Made by a program: the position numbers and the translations under genes
Shown here: positions 14,999 through 24,355 of the stretch, piece after piece
Layout: every line of letters starts with the position of its first letter
How positions within the stretch are numbered: the first letter of the stretch is position 1
Notes under the pieces: generated by a model
What the model was told of the DNA's origin: nothing
Seen by the model: the letters and a program-made list of their open reading frames with translations, nothing else
Database searches by the model: none
NCBI GenBank assembly: GCA_019894875.1
Contig: JAGXNR010000027.1
Span: 1 to 31,609, forward strand
DNA length: 31,609 nt
Origin: Promethearchaeota archaeon
Lineage (GTDB): Archaea > Asgardarchaeota > Lokiarchaeia > Sigynarchaeales > SOKP01
Reading direction: 5' to 3'

Positions 14999-15646
14999 AT
15001 GATAATCGTAAGTCTAATCTTAGTAATCTTATTTTTATTAAATTATATCACATTCTGGGTGGTATGGATCAAAATTTCAGATAAAAAAAGGAATTTCCTT
15101 TCACTATATCATAAAATTTTTCCACTTATATCAATTATTTGTCTCAATACGATTCCCATTTTCAATTCAAGCTTTTTAGAACCATTTTTTAGTGAGAATA
15201 TAAGTTATTTAAGACAATATTGGATATGGTTCGTGCTATTGGGGGTAATCTTCTTAACCGTAGGATTTAAAATTTATTCACTAGAAAAAAAAATTCTAAA
15301 ATCTGAGCAAAGAGATGAAAAAGAATTTAAATTGGTAACTAATGGTGTATATAAGATTGTTAGACACCCTAACTGTTTGGCTTGGTTGTTGATATTTATC
15401 GGTTCAGCATTTATTTTAGATTCATTTATTAGTGTGATTCTGATTCCTCCCCTAGTTATATTAACAGAATTATATGGGTTTTTAAAGGAAAAGTATGTTT
15501 TAGCTCCTAAATACGGTGAGGATTATGAAATTTATAAAGAAAAAACCCCTAATAGGATAATATCTCCCCCTTACAATTCTTTACTCTTTATTATAGCTAT
15601 CCTTGTAATTTATATCGTTTTTATTAATTTCGAGTACATGTTTTAG
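14999..15646 (+). CDS. ICMT/PEMT-like integral membrane methyltransferase
   Basis: A 215-residue multi-spanning membrane protein. Hydrophobic helices are visible at about 2-24, 38-54, 74-95, 126-160 and 192-212. The methyltransferase signature is in the C-terminal half: VTNGVYKIVRHPNCLAW (113-129, the family's G-x-Y-x-x-x-RHP motif), then TELYGFLKEKYVLAPKYGEDYEIYK, corresponding to the E-E-x-x-L-x-x-x-F/YG-x-x-Y motif of isoprenylcysteine carboxyl methyltransferases and phospholipid methyltransferases; together these bind S-adenosylmethionine. The substrate (prenylated protein, lipid or isoprenoid) cannot be assigned. The gene stands alone on the plus strand with a strong Shine-Dalgarno sequence. 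Confidence 0.75.
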   Translation: MIIVSLILVILFLLNYITFWVVWIKISDKKRNFLSLYHKIFPLISIICLNTIPIFNSSFLEPFFSENISYLRQYWIWFVLLGVIFLTVGFKIYSLEKKILKSEQRDEKEFKLVTNGVYKIVRHPNCLAWLLIFIGSAFILDSFISVILIPPLVILTELYGFLKEKYVLAPKYGEDYEIYKEKTPNRIISPPYNSLLFIIAILVIYIVFINFEYMF

Positions 15647-15768
15647 ATATCAATGATTAAATGAAGCAAGATATTAAGACTAATCAAAATTTAGTAAATG
15701 CTCTAATTATTTAGGATTATGGACAGGAACTTAAAAAGCCTGCTTGAAGTTAAAAAATATCCCGATGC

Positions 15769-17022
15769 TTAATAGACGGTTTTGATTCTTTTTATTTCTC
15801 CTTTTATTAGATCCATTAAATGATTAATTTCGAAAAGCTGTTGATTTATAACACTAACTTTTTGTTCCAAAACTGCTGGTTCCATTAAATTTTTGTTCTC
15901 TAATTCTTTCCTAACGATATTATAGGATCTTATTTGATTTAATCTATTTTGCATTTTTTTTATAGTGAGCTCAAAATCTCGCTTATATTTTCTTAATTTT
16001 TCGAGTATAGTATCTATAATGTCAATTTTAGAAAAGATTTTATTAATATCTTCTTCTAATTTTAAACTCTTAACAATATCTGCTATACTTTCAAAGTATG
16101 ATAAAACTAATTCGCGTTCATCATTATCTATGGATTTAATTTTTACAGGATCTTCGGGAACTATGTTATCAAGAATATTGGAAGTATATCTGATATTTAC
16201 TTTCTTTTCCCAAAGATTTCTTTCATTTTCAGTTGCTAAACTTTCTGTATCTTTTATTCCGAATTCCTCAAAATCGGTTATTAATTCCAATTCATCTAAT
16301 TCTACTTGAGTTATTAATGGTGAAAATCTTACTTGTAGTTGTTTATTTCCAAAGAATTCTTCATCTTGTCTCAAAATTTGAGTATAATCTTGATGATCCG
16401 TAGGGTGTATTGATGGTCCAATTGGAGCAAATAAAACCCCACCATTTTTATCAAGTTGATTTAATAAAGGATAAATTTTAGGTTGCTCGATTGCACCGGT
16501 TACTAAAATTTTATGCCATGGACATAAATCTGGTGCTCCATTCAGAGGATTTTTTACAATAATTGATACCCTATTATCGAGTTTTAACTTTTTTAAATTT
16601 TCCGTAGTGAGTTTTGCAATATCAGAATTTGCTTCAAGGATTACAATCTCACCCTTAGGCGCTAATTTATGCGCTAACGCAGCAATATATCCACTTTTTG
16701 CACCTAAAATTAAGAGATCGTCACTTTCCTCAAGGTTTAACCCTTGAAGCATTATTGTTATCATATGAGGAGCAGAAATTGTTCTATAACTTCTAGGATT
16801 TCTTTTATCATAGTAAAAAAGATTTGGGACATCTTCGTATGGTTTGGCTAACTTCTCTCTAAAGAATTGTTCAGGAATAAATTGTTCTAAAGGAATGTCG
16901 ATGAATGCCTTGATAAGCCTTTTATCTTTTAAGATTTCATTATAAATTAGTGTATCTAAGAGCCGTTTTTTCTTGGTTTTAAAACTATCTTTAGGTTTTT
17001 CGTTTCTATCCAATTTTATCAA
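15769..17022 (-). CDS. PIMT-like methyltransferase with coiled-coil C-terminal extension
   Basis: The N-terminal part (about 20-225) resembles protein-L-isoaspartate O-methyltransferases: LLDTLIYNEILKDKRLIKAF at the start, SYRTISAPHMITIMLQGL (78-95, the family's S-x-P substrate motif), LILGAKSGYIAALA as the SAM-binding motif I (104-117, less canonical than E-x-G-x-G-S-G-Y) and KILVTGAIEQPKIYPLLNQL followed by GGVLFAPIGP. The protein is 417 residues, about twice the PIMT length. The extra C-terminal half (about 260-417) is highly charged and helical, likely a coiled coil (LRKYKRDFELTIKKMQNRLNQI region). The degenerate motif I leaves catalytic activity uncertain. A TATA-like box at 17041-17050 puts the transcription start at about the ATG, so it is probably leaderless. 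Confidence 0.78.
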   Translation of the reverse strand: MIKLDRNEKPKDSFKTKKKRLLDTLIYNEILKDKRLIKAFIDIPLEQFIPEQFFREKLAKPYEDVPNLFYYDKRNPRSYRTISAPHMITIMLQGLNLEESDDLLILGAKSGYIAALAHKLAPKGEIVILEANSDIAKLTTENLKKLKLDNRVSIIVKNPLNGAPDLCPWHKILVTGAIEQPKIYPLLNQLDKNGGVLFAPIGPSIHPTDHQDYTQILRQDEEFFGNKQLQVRFSPLITQVELDELELITDFEEFGIKDTESLATENERNLWEKKVNIRYTSNILDNIVPEDPVKIKSIDNDERELVLSYFESIADIVKSLKLEEDINKIFSKIDIIDTILEKLRKYKRDFELTIKKMQNRLNQIRSYNIVRKELENKNLMEPAVLEQKVSVINQQLFEINHLMDLIKGEIKRIKTVY

Positions 17023-17040
17023 CTTATACTATTAAAAAAA

Positions 17041-17050
17041 TAATATAAAA
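17041..17050 (-). promoter_or_regulatory. TATA box of the PIMT-like gene
   Basis: Read on the minus strand as TTTTATATTA, centred about 24-26 bases upstream of ATG 17022, so the transcript is probably leaderless. Confidence 0.45.
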
Positions 17051-17138
17051 CTAAACTATTATATTTTGTTATAATAACTTTTAACTGTTTAATTCAATTC
17101 TTCATCATCGTAGCAATAGATAAATAAGGATTTTTAAC

Positions 17139-17726
17139 ATGATTTTTCTTGATATAGAGAATCTAAAAGAAGCTAAAATCACATTAAGCTTGGTTTTCTT
17201 GAATATTATACTCTTTTTAATATTTAACTTAGCTTTACCAATAACTTATCTTTTATTCTTTGTTCAAATTAATAGTGCCATCATAAACAATTATGAAATC
17301 TGGAGACTTATTACCCCAATATTCTTTCACGCTGATGAGATACATTTATTGTCAAATTCAATTGCTTTATTATTATTCGGTGCTACTGTAGAGACAAACC
17401 TGAGGTTTTCAAAAATTAAATTTTTGTTGATCTATTTTATCTCTGGATTTATCGGTAATTTATTTTCATTATTCTTTTTACCTATCGATGTAATTAGTTT
17501 AGGTGCCTCAGGAGCAATCTTTGGTCTAATTGGTGTAGCCCTAATCATGATTCTAACGGATAATCGCGCTCTCTTACCTTTTGCTCTTTTATATATAGTT
17601 TATTTTATTATAGCTTCTCTTATGCCTGGAATTAATATTTGGGCTCATATCTTTGGTTTATTAGCTGGGCTTCTATTCGGTTATATTTTCTACTATCGGA
17701 ACAATAAAATTATAGAATTATATTAA
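17139..17726 (+). CDS. Rhomboid-family intramembrane serine protease
   Basis: A 195-residue six-helix membrane protease that cleaves transmembrane segments of other proteins. The catalytic Ser is in GASGAIFGL (S124) and the catalytic His in [17 protein letters not shown] (H170). [19 protein letters not shown] (55-73) supplies the conserved W-R and the H-x4-H-x3-N element (H64, H69, N73) that forms the oxyanion hole. All key residues are present and the size fits the minimal rhomboid core. The 3' end overlaps the convergent endonuclease III gene by 17 bases. The substrate is unknown. Confidence 0.92.
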   Translation: MIFLDIENLKEAKITLSLVFLNIILFLIFNLALPITYLLFFVQINSAIINNYEIWRLITPIFFHADEIHLLSNSIALLLFGATVETNLRFSKIKFLLIYFISGFIGNLFSLFFLPIDVISLGASGAIFGLIGVALIMILTDNRALLPFALLYIVYFIIASLMPGINIWAHIFGLLAGLLFGYIFYYRNNKIIELY

Positions 17727-18393
17727 CATTTTTTCTTTTTTTCTTTTTCTTCATTTTATTTTCCATTGAAAAATCTTTTGGGCAGAATTCGTTTAATGGG
17801 CAAATTTCACACTTAGGATTATTTGGTAAACAGATTTGCTGCCCAAATCTCACAAAGAGTCTATTAATATCTATCCAATATTCTTTTGGAATTATTATTT
17901 TTAGTGCTTTTTCTGTTTCTTCCGGCTTAGTAGTATTTACCATGAGTAATCTATTCATTATTCTATGAACATGAACGTCCACAGGGATGGCAGGAATCTT
18001 GAAAGCATAAACTAACACACAATTTGCAGTTTTAGCACCAACTCCGGGTAAATTTATCAATTCTTCAAAATCAGCAGGAACTTCACCATTAAATTCTTCG
18101 AGGAGTCTTTTTGAAACTTCTTTAATTCGTGCAGCTTTTACTCTATAAAAACCAGAGACTTTAACAAGTTCTTCAAGGATGTTTATTTCCGCTTCTGCTA
18201 TTAATTGAGGAGTATTGTACCTGGCAAATAATTTTTCAGTGGCAATTATTGTATTGGCGTCTCTTGTGCGCGCTGAGAGTATAGTTGATATTAGAATTTT
18301 AAAGGGATCTTGCTTTTTCTTAGCTAACTCATCTAAATGAGCTTCACCTTCAATCGCAAACTCAATTTTATTTAAAATTTCTTTAAAATTCAT
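17710..18393 (-). CDS. nth: Endonuclease III, DNA glycosylase/AP lyase
   Basis: Base-excision repair enzyme removing oxidised pyrimidines and cutting the abasic site. The 227-residue protein has the helix-hairpin-helix [13 protein letters not shown] with catalytic Lys K121, the catalytic Asp D139 in PVDVHVHR, and the C-terminal [4Fe-4S] loop with C188, C195, C198 and C204 in C-x6-C-x2-C-x5-C spacing. [10 protein letters not shown] (36-45) matches the conserved STQ(T/D)-type helix. A Lys-rich tail ([13 protein letters not shown]) extends past the cluster. The start codon overlaps the stop of the upstream methyltransferase gene (ATGA), so the two are translationally coupled; the 3' end overlaps the convergent rhomboid gene. 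Confidence 0.95.
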   Translation of the reverse strand: MNFKEILNKIEFAIEGEAHLDELAKKKQDPFKILISTILSARTRDANTIIATEKLFARYNTPQLIAEAEINILEELVKVSGFYRVKAARIKEVSKRLLEEFNGEVPADFEELINLPGVGAKTANCVLVYAFKIPAIPVDVHVHRIMNRLLMVNTTKPEETEKALKIIIPKEYWIDINRLFVRFGQQICLPNNPKCEICPLNEFCPKDFSMENKMKKKKKRKNVNIIL

Positions 18394-19805
18394 TTTTTCG
18401 CAGATTTTTCAAAAATATATAGTTTTCTTTTGATTATCTGACCTTTCTTAGCATCAATTAAACTTTTTAATGGTTCTTTGCGAAATTGAAGCTTTGGATT
18501 TGATTTATTTATAAATCTAACAGGATCTAGCATCGGTACTAGCTCAAAATTATATTTCCTAGCTATGTTCTCAAGGTTTAATTGAACATCATTTCCATCT
18601 ATAGTACTAATGATGGGAGAAATAATGCATATTCTCCCTTCATCTTTTAATATTTTATATGACTCCCTGAAGAAATCATTATATATAGGTTCTAACTTTG
18701 TGTCTAGAAATTCTTTTACTTGAATATAATATGGTTTCTTTAAGAAAAAAGGACCTAGTTCTGGTTCTGTACAAATTCCATCAAAAAAATTTGCTTTAAA
18801 TTTAGTCGATAAGTCCTTTACATCAATTTTTTGTATTGCTTTTGTTATAAAGAGGTCTAATTCTTCTTCTAATACTTCTACCATCCAGTTTAAATTACGA
18901 ATGGTATTTTTAACTTTTGGCTCTTCTTTATCCGAACCATAAATTTGAAAATCATGTAATAACGCAAATAATAAAATGGTTCCATTTCCTACAAATGGAT
19001 CAAGTATTTTTTTGTCTTCCCTCTTATTAAATAAATTCAAAAAATTTAACATCATCAATGCCAATTTGGGTGAAATACTACTTTTGAAATCTTTAAAGGG
19101 TCGTTCTTCATCAATTTTCTTTTTAAAATTAGGATCATCAACCATGAATGTCCTTGCGAGGTAAACACCCTCCTCAGTAAACCCAAATATTATTTCCGCT
19201 CTATTTTGGGTAAGTAACTCGTATTTAATTACTACATGTGGAAAGATAGGATTCAAACTACCCTCTTTTATATTCTTTTCTGGGTATTTGTAATAAAGGG
19301 ATTTCACAGCTCCCTTTTGTTTTAAAAGTTCCATTATTTCTTTATTCAGAAAAGGTAAGAAATGTTTTACCAAAATATTCGAATAATATTCTTCATCATA
19401 AAGATTAGGATATATTGATACTGCGAAAAACATGCTCTCATATATTTTGGGAAAAATCTGATTTTTTCCTATTAAAGACTTGTCAATAATTTCTAAGATC
19501 TTTTTTCTATATTGCTCGAGGTTTCTGTAACTGCCAATATTTAAAGGGAATGCATTTTCTATCGTTTGGATATCGATGAAATCTAATATTTTAGCTATTT
19601 TCTGACATCCACCTAAAGTGAATTGTATTTCCATAAGTTCATTTACAAAATGAGGTTTTTTATGTAAGTTCTCGAATTCTACAATTGCTATATTTGCTGA
19701 ATAATCTAAAATCTTCCCCTTGTTCTTGGAATATCTAAGATAATTATCAAGTTCTGCAATTGAGAGTTGCCAATTCGATCCTAAAACGAATAAAAATCTT
19801 TCCAT
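18390..19805 (-). CDS. TRM11-like SAM-dependent (tRNA guanine-N2) methyltransferase
   Basis: A 471-residue protein with the TRM11/archaeal tRNA-G10 methyltransferase plan. The start [19 protein letters not shown] is the usual N terminus of these enzymes, the region up to about 220 would be the RNA-binding half (THUMP-like), and [17 protein letters not shown] leads into the Rossmann methyltransferase domain. Motif I is [13 protein letters not shown] (267-279). Motif IV, normally D-P-P-Y, reads TEPELGP (346-352): the first acidic residue is Glu and the aromatic is missing. A T-E-P-x-L-G-P variant is known in part of this family. The target G10 of tRNA is the family expectation rather than shown. 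Coupled to nth through an ATGA overlap. Confidence 0.75.
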   Translation of the reverse strand: MERFLFVLGSNWQLSIAELDNYLRYSKNKGKILDYSANIAIVEFENLHKKPHFVNELMEIQFTLGGCQKIAKILDFIDIQTIENAFPLNIGSYRNLEQYRKKILEIIDKSLIGKNQIFPKIYESMFFAVSIYPNLYDEEYYSNILVKHFLPFLNKEIMELLKQKGAVKSLYYKYPEKNIKEGSLNPIFPHVVIKYELLTQNRAEIIFGFTEEGVYLARTFMVDDPNFKKKIDEERPFKDFKSSISPKLALMMLNFLNLFNKREDKKILDPFVGNGTILLFALLHDFQIYGSDKEEPKVKNTIRNLNWMVEVLEEELDLFITKAIQKIDVKDLSTKFKANFFDGICTEPELGPFFLKKPYYIQVKEFLDTKLEPIYNDFFRESYKILKDEGRICIISPIISTIDGNDVQLNLENIARKYNFELVPMLDPVRFINKSNPKLQFRKEPLKSLIDAKKGQIIKRKLYIFEKSAKK

Positions 19806-19890
19806 GAGTTAGATTAAAAAAATCTTTAAAGTTAAGAATGTTGAATATAATTTCTATTTTTCGAATAAACTCGATTATAAATCCATTAAT

Positions 19891-21147
19891 CTATTTTCTA
19901 TTGTTTTTTTCTAAAAATTCTTTAAAAGATTTGGTTGGATTTCCATGCCAAATAGCTTTTTTAGGATAACCTTTTTCGAATTCTTCTATATCTTCTTGTG
20001 TATAACTCAATGACGAGTCTGATATCATTGTCTCTCCCTCATCTTCCTCGAGATCTATAGATAATTCATAACGTTCTCCTGTAATTTCCTCAAGAGCACT
20101 CATAATATCTTCAAGGTCTTCTTTTTTTCGTTCTATTATAGGAACTTTCTCAAGAACTTTCTCTTCAGAAATCTCCTTTCCTTTATCTTTTTTTGTCTTC
20201 TCAAAAGCTTTTCTTCTTTTTTGCTTCTCTTGTTGTCTTTGTTTAATCTCTTTTATTATTTCAGCATAATTATCTTTGAAATATTTTAAACTTACATTGA
20301 TGAAGTCTGAAAAATTCTCCCAATTCTCTTCCTTAACAATATTCTCTACCCAATAATACAAATCTAAGTTTAATTCAACCGTTACAGGTTTTCCTTCAGT
20401 TTCTACTCCAGTAGTTAGCCAACTTAGAATATTAGCTATTAAAAGATCATTCTCAAACGCTGTAAATCCATATTCTCTTGCTAGAGAAGAAAAAATGCTG
20501 ATATTTCCAAATCCAACAACTCTTCCTGAATAATATTCTACAGCAACCAACAGAGGAACCTTAGGTGAATCCTCTTCAATCCAATCTTTTCCATTATAAA
20601 CTTTATGCCAACTATTTAACCCCGAAAACAATAATTCATCAATCTTAATATTTTTTTCATCCTCAAGAAAATCTAAAATCCGTATAGAACATGAGCTTGA
20701 AAAAACTATTTTCTTTATTTGATCTGTAATTATATGTCGTACAAAATTGGATATAAGAGGTCTTTTTTGAAGGTTAACATAATTCACAGAATCATTTATC
20801 TCATCTAATACAAATTCAAATCCAAAATTCCTCGTGAGTTCATTTAAATTGGTCTTATTAGTGTGATCTCCCCCACTGGAGCTTGTTATTAAAAGATTTC
20901 CACCGTTTTTCACGTAATTTTTTAGAGTATTAATTTCATTTGGTTTTAAATTCACATTTTTTGGCGTTGACAAGATTATAGCAGTATATCTCTTTAGTTC
21001 ATTTAAGGAGCTCAAACCCGATTCAATTTTAGCAATAGAATAACCTGATGTAAACAAAAATTGAGTAAATTCTGCAAAACTTGATTCTTCTAATGTTAAA
21101 AGATTACTGTGGCTATAATCAAGACCAATGATAGTTTTATCTGACAA
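19891..21147 (-). CDS. GIFT-domain (IFT52/GldG-like) protein
   Basis: 418 residues, starting at TTG 21147. The N-terminal ~250 residues resemble the GIFT domain shared by eukaryotic intraflagellar transport protein IFT52 and bacterial GldG: LDYSHSN at the start, a strand TAIILSTPKN, LKPNEINTLKNYVKNGGNLL (the conserved helix plus GG and strand), SSSGGDHTNKTNLNELTRNFG (GGD...N-x-L...FG) and a following NDSVNY strand. Domain-fold relatives are class I glutamine amidotransferase-like folds without a catalytic Cys; no catalytic Cys is visible here. A strongly charged segment (about 300-345, Lys/Glu/Gln-rich) and an acidic C-terminal region ending in KSFKEFLEKN follow. No membrane segment is visible. 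A role in scaffolding or polymer sensing is inferred only. The minus-strand spacing to taw2 is about 100 bases. Confidence 0.6.
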   Translation of the reverse strand: MSDKTIIGLDYSHSNLLTLEESSFAEFTQFLFTSGYSIAKIESGLSSLNELKRYTAIILSTPKNVNLKPNEINTLKNYVKNGGNLLITSSSGGDHTNKTNLNELTRNFGFEFVLDEINDSVNYVNLQKRPLISNFVRHIITDQIKKIVFSSSCSIRILDFLEDEKNIKIDELLFSGLNSWHKVYNGKDWIEEDSPKVPLLVAVEYYSGRVVGFGNISIFSSLAREYGFTAFENDLLIANILSWLTTGVETEGKPVTVELNLDLYYWVENIVKEENWENFSDFINVSLKYFKDNYAEIIKEIKQRQQEKQKRRKAFEKTKKDKGKEISEEKVLEKVPIIERKKEDLEDIMSALEEITGERYELSIDLEEDEGETMISDSSLSYTQEDIEEFEKGYPKKAIWHGNPTKSFKEFLEKNNRK

Positions 21148-21244
21148 TGCTACCCATTCCTTTTAATTTTGAACTTGAATAAAAAGAAATAATCTCTTTA
21201 TTTCCCTATAAGATATACTTCGCTTATTCCCTAAATAAAATTAT

Positions 21245-22102
21245 CTAATTTTTTCTAACTAATATATCTAAAACTGTATGATATAAATTTGGACCATAAC
21301 TTTTTACAAATCTATGTGATTCTAACTTGCAATTAAACTGTTCTTCTTGACAAATTTCCTTAAAATCTTTAAAGAGAGAAATATATCCTTCTTTCTCGAC
21401 TACACCTTCATAATGGTAAATTGTACCCTCTTCTTTAATTAAACTCAGTGCTTCTTTAATATATTCTTTTGGGGCCGGAAAGACTCCCATAATTACACGA
21501 TCCGCTCTTAATCCAGATTTGCTTAACTCTAAGACTTCTTTTTTGGAATCACCATTAATGGCAGTTATTTTTTCCTCTAAATGGTTGATTTTTATATTTT
21601 CAAGTAATGTTTTGTAGGATGTGGGATTAAGCTCAATACTGTAAATTTGTTCTACTTCTGAATGTTTTGCAATAGGTAAAGAAAAATACCCCATTCCTGC
21701 GAACATGTCTACGACAATCTCCCCTTTCTTAACTAATGTTGCTAAAAATCTTCTTTCACTAAGATTTCCTTGACTAAACATAATTTTTGTAATATCAAAT
21801 CGATATTTTATTCCATGCTCCTTATGCTCTACAATAGGATCATCCTTCCCGACAAGAAATTCTATATTCTCTGGTTCTCTAAATGACCCAATGATGCGAC
21901 CCTTGTTAACATAAACACTCCTTATTTTAGGAAGTAGATCTAAATAAGTTTGGCCAATTTTTTTTTTTTTTTTCAACAACTTTGGATTTAATTTCAAAAT
22001 AATAATATTTCCTAAAGTTTGGAAACCACGTGGAAGAATTGAAAGTTCTTCGTCAGTAATTATCCCATTTAACTTTTCTATTAGCTTCTTTTTAAAAGTC
22101 AT
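21245..22102 (-). CDS. taw2: tRNA wybutosine-synthesis enzyme Taw2 (aminocarboxypropyltransferase)
   Basis: Transfers the 3-amino-3-carboxypropyl group of S-adenosylmethionine during wyosine formation at G37 of tRNA-Phe. Evidence: ILPRGFQTLGNIIILKL after the N-terminal region, FDITKIMFSQGNLSERR, SAM-binding VVDMFAGMGYFSLPIAKHS, YSIELNPTSYKTLLENIKIN and ADRVIMGVFPAPKEYIKEA followed by GTIYHYEGVVE. The Glu in the E-x-N-P motif and the G-x-x-x-A-P replacement of the Trm5 N-L-P loop separate it from the related methyltransferase Trm5. I prefer ATG 22102 (protein then begins MTFKKKL) to the in-frame TTG 22129, because homologous proteins start close to that point. The gene contains an A16 run encoding Lys codons (21958-21973). 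Confidence 0.82.
   Translation of the reverse strand: MTFKKKLIEKLNGIITDEELSILPRGFQTLGNIIILKLNPKLLKKKKKIGQTYLDLLPKIRSVYVNKGRIIGSFREPENIEFLVGKDDPIVEHKEHGIKYRFDITKIMFSQGNLSERRFLATLVKKGEIVVDMFAGMGYFSLPIAKHSEVEQIYSIELNPTSYKTLLENIKINHLEEKITAINGDSKKEVLELSKSGLRADRVIMGVFPAPKEYIKEALSLIKEEGTIYHYEGVVEKEGYISLFKDFKEICQEEQFNCKLESHRFVKSYGPNLYHTVLDILVRKN
21958..21973 (-). repeat. A16 homopolymer inside taw2
   Basis: Sixteen consecutive T on the plus strand, read as A16 in the gene, encode KKKKK. The frame is intact as given. Runs of this length are prone to slippage and to base-calling error. Confidence 0.9.
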
Positions 22103-22278
22103 CGACTTTTCCTTAACTATTTTTCGCAATTATTCTAAATTGTATATTTCTTTTAATTGACCCAATTCTGAATCAAGGTAAATTATTATATTATAATAAA
22201 TCAATCATAATATACTAATAGTAAATTTAGCTAAAATTAATAATTTAGAAAAAAGATTCATTAAAGAAGTGAAATAAT

Positions 22279-24132
22279 ATGCCAAGTTTAGATGATTTTA
22301 TAGTTGACGAAAACAAAGTATGGTTCACAGAAGGCTATTGGCCAGAGGGAGTTCCAAAGCAATTAAAAGATGTCGAAAATGTTGAGATCTCATCAATATG
22401 GAAGAGTTTTGAGAAGGCTGTTGAAATGTATGATATTTGGGAAGCAGATATTTGCGTATTTGTATATGGATCGCACATGGAGCGAGTCAAACTTAAAACT
22501 TTGTTCTCTTATGCAAAAAAATTTGGAACATATCTCAATAAAAAGTTAGGTATACAACAAGGGGATGTTATAGCGATTGATCTTCCAAATTCAATAAACT
22601 TTGTTGTAGCGTACATGGGTTGTCAATATATTGGAGCAATCGCACAGGGAATTAATCCAACTTATCGACCAATGGAACTTTTACATTCATTAAAAATGAC
22701 TAATGCAAAAGTGTTTGTCATGATGGATATGCTTTACATTGCTGGACCTAAAGAAATTTTGCCACAAACAAGTGTAAAATTTGTTATCCCTACAAATTTT
22801 GTAGATTTTCTAACAGCTGATGACGAAACGATTCAAAGTTTAGGAATTCCAAGTGCTAAAGGTAAGCTCCCTGATGAAACTGACGATTATAAAGTTATAT
22901 GGATGGAAAAAATAATTGAAGAAACCGAAGCAGAAGAAATTGAACTTGATATTGATCCATGGACAACTCCTGCAGTGTATCTTATGACGGGTGGAACTAC
23001 AGGTTTACCGAAAGTAGCTATGCTCTCTCATGCGAACCTAGTTGCGAATCTTAATATGATAAAGCCTTGGGTGAATCTTAAACCAGGTATGATGACAATT
23101 GGTAGTATTCCATTTTTCCACAGTTTTGGAATGACTTGCGTTATGTCAGCAGCATTATCTTTAGGAATGCAAATGCTTCTTTTTCCAAAACCTCCTGCAG
23201 ATGATGTCCTATGCGAAACGATAAATAAATTAGATCCTCCTGAAGGGATTATGTATACTGGGGTTGAAATGTTATTTAAAAGATTAACAGATTTCGTTCA
23301 ATCCATGGGCGTGGAAGAATTCAAATCTAAGTACGACTTTTGGAAGAAATTAAAGTATGCTACATCTGGTGCGGGACCACTACATGACTATGTACGCATT
23401 CCTTTTGAAGAAATCTTTTGTCCAATAAGGGTAGGTTATGGTTTAACTGAAACATCACCTATTCATAGCGTAGCGCCCTTCTGGGGTGAAACTAAGACCG
23501 GCAAATTAGGACTTCCTATGCCTGGTGCAAATTGGGCTATATTTGATTCAGAAAATTTTGAAGCAGGACCTATTTGTGATGGTACAAAAGAAAAAGGCGG
23601 TTTTGGAGTTGAAAATACAGGTGAGATATGCATTGCTGGTCCACATGTAATGATGGGATATTTAGGAACCCAAGCAGAACAGGAAGATAATTTGAAAATG
23701 TGGGACGGAAAAAGATGGCTTTTAACTGGTGATATAGGATTTATGGATGTGCATGGATGGGTAGAAATACGAGATCGTAAGAAATCACTGATCAAAGTTG
23801 CTGGTCATTCTGTATTCCCCAAAGAAGTTGAGGATTTGCTAGGACATCATGAGGCTATAGATGAAGTTGCTGTTGCGAGTCTACCAGATGAAAATACTGG
23901 AGAAAAGGTAAAAGCATGGGTAACATTAAAGAAAGGATACAAAGTCGGTAAAAATATAGAAGTTGAAGATATTAAACAATGGGCCTTAGACAATATGGCA
24001 AAATGGAAAACTCCTCGGTTGATTGAGGTTGTGCGGAAAATGCCAGTCAGCATGACTGGGAAGGTTCAAAGGCGTGAACTCCAAGAAAAGGATAAAGATA
24101 AACTCAAGGAAGGAAAACCACTAAAGGGTTAA
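22279..24132 (+). CDS. AMP-forming acyl-CoA synthetase (ANL superfamily)
   Basis: Activates a carboxylic acid with ATP through an acyl-AMP and loads CoA. The 617-residue protein carries the ATP-binding YLMTGGTTGLPKVAM (234-248), the aromatic-rich GYGLTETSP (A5), LTGDIGFMDVHGWVEIRDRKKSLIKVAG (GD of A7 and the hinge) and the catalytic Lys at about 595 in SMTGKVQRRE (A10). The N-terminal part fits a long-chain or medium-chain fatty acid:CoA ligase; which acid is used cannot be read. The family size (550-650) fits. A purine-rich AAGAAGTGAAA precedes ATG 22279. It is the only rightward gene between taw2 and the LOR protein and is followed by T runs at 24137-24164. Confidence 0.92.
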   Translation: MPSLDDFIVDENKVWFTEGYWPEGVPKQLKDVENVEISSIWKSFEKAVEMYDIWEADICVFVYGSHMERVKLKTLFSYAKKFGTYLNKKLGIQQGDVIAIDLPNSINFVVAYMGCQYIGAIAQGINPTYRPMELLHSLKMTNAKVFVMMDMLYIAGPKEILPQTSVKFVIPTNFVDFLTADDETIQSLGIPSAKGKLPDETDDYKVIWMEKIIEETEAEEIELDIDPWTTPAVYLMTGGTTGLPKVAMLSHANLVANLNMIKPWVNLKPGMMTIGSIPFFHSFGMTCVMSAALSLGMQMLLFPKPPADDVLCETINKLDPPEGIMYTGVEMLFKRLTDFVQSMGVEEFKSKYDFWKKLKYATSGAGPLHDYVRIPFEEIFCPIRVGYGLTETSPIHSVAPFWGETKTGKLGLPMPGANWAIFDSENFEAGPICDGTKEKGGFGVENTGEICIAGPHVMMGYLGTQAEQEDNLKMWDGKRWLLTGDIGFMDVHGWVEIRDRKKSLIKVAGHSVFPKEVEDLLGHHEAIDEVAVASLPDENTGEKVKAWVTLKKGYKVGKNIEVEDIKQWALDNMAKWKTPRLIEVVRKMPVSMTGKVQRRELQEKDKDKLKEGKPLKG

Positions 24133-24136
24133 ATTA

Positions 24137-24164
24137 TTTTTTTTATCAACCTAAATTTTTTTTT
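24137..24164 (+). terminator. T-tract terminator after the acyl-CoA synthetase
   Basis: T8 (24137-24144) and T9 (24156-24164) runs follow the stop codon at 24132 immediately. Confidence 0.5.
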
Positions 24165-24324
24165 ATTGTTAGATTATATTCGCAATATTGATGCTAAAGG
24201 ACATTAACTATATAAACTAAAAATAGAAATCTCTATTTAATTTTTTTTATGGGTTAGGCATCGTTTCAAAGGAAATGTGTATTTTTTCATATTAAATAAA
24301 TTTTTAAGGCTAAGTTGTGAATAG

Positions 24325-24336
24325 TTTAATATAAAA
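24325..24336 (+). promoter_or_regulatory. TATA box giving a leaderless LOR-like transcript
   Basis: TTTAATATAAAA is centred about 26 bases before ATG 24356, which supports that ATG over the in-frame TTG at 24344. Confidence 0.5.
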
Positions 24337-24355
24337 AACATAATTGAGAAAAAAA

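Noticed and set aside
23463..24053. Open frames antisense to the acyl-CoA synthetase
   Set aside because: They lie wholly inside a gene with all family motifs and show no motif of their own.
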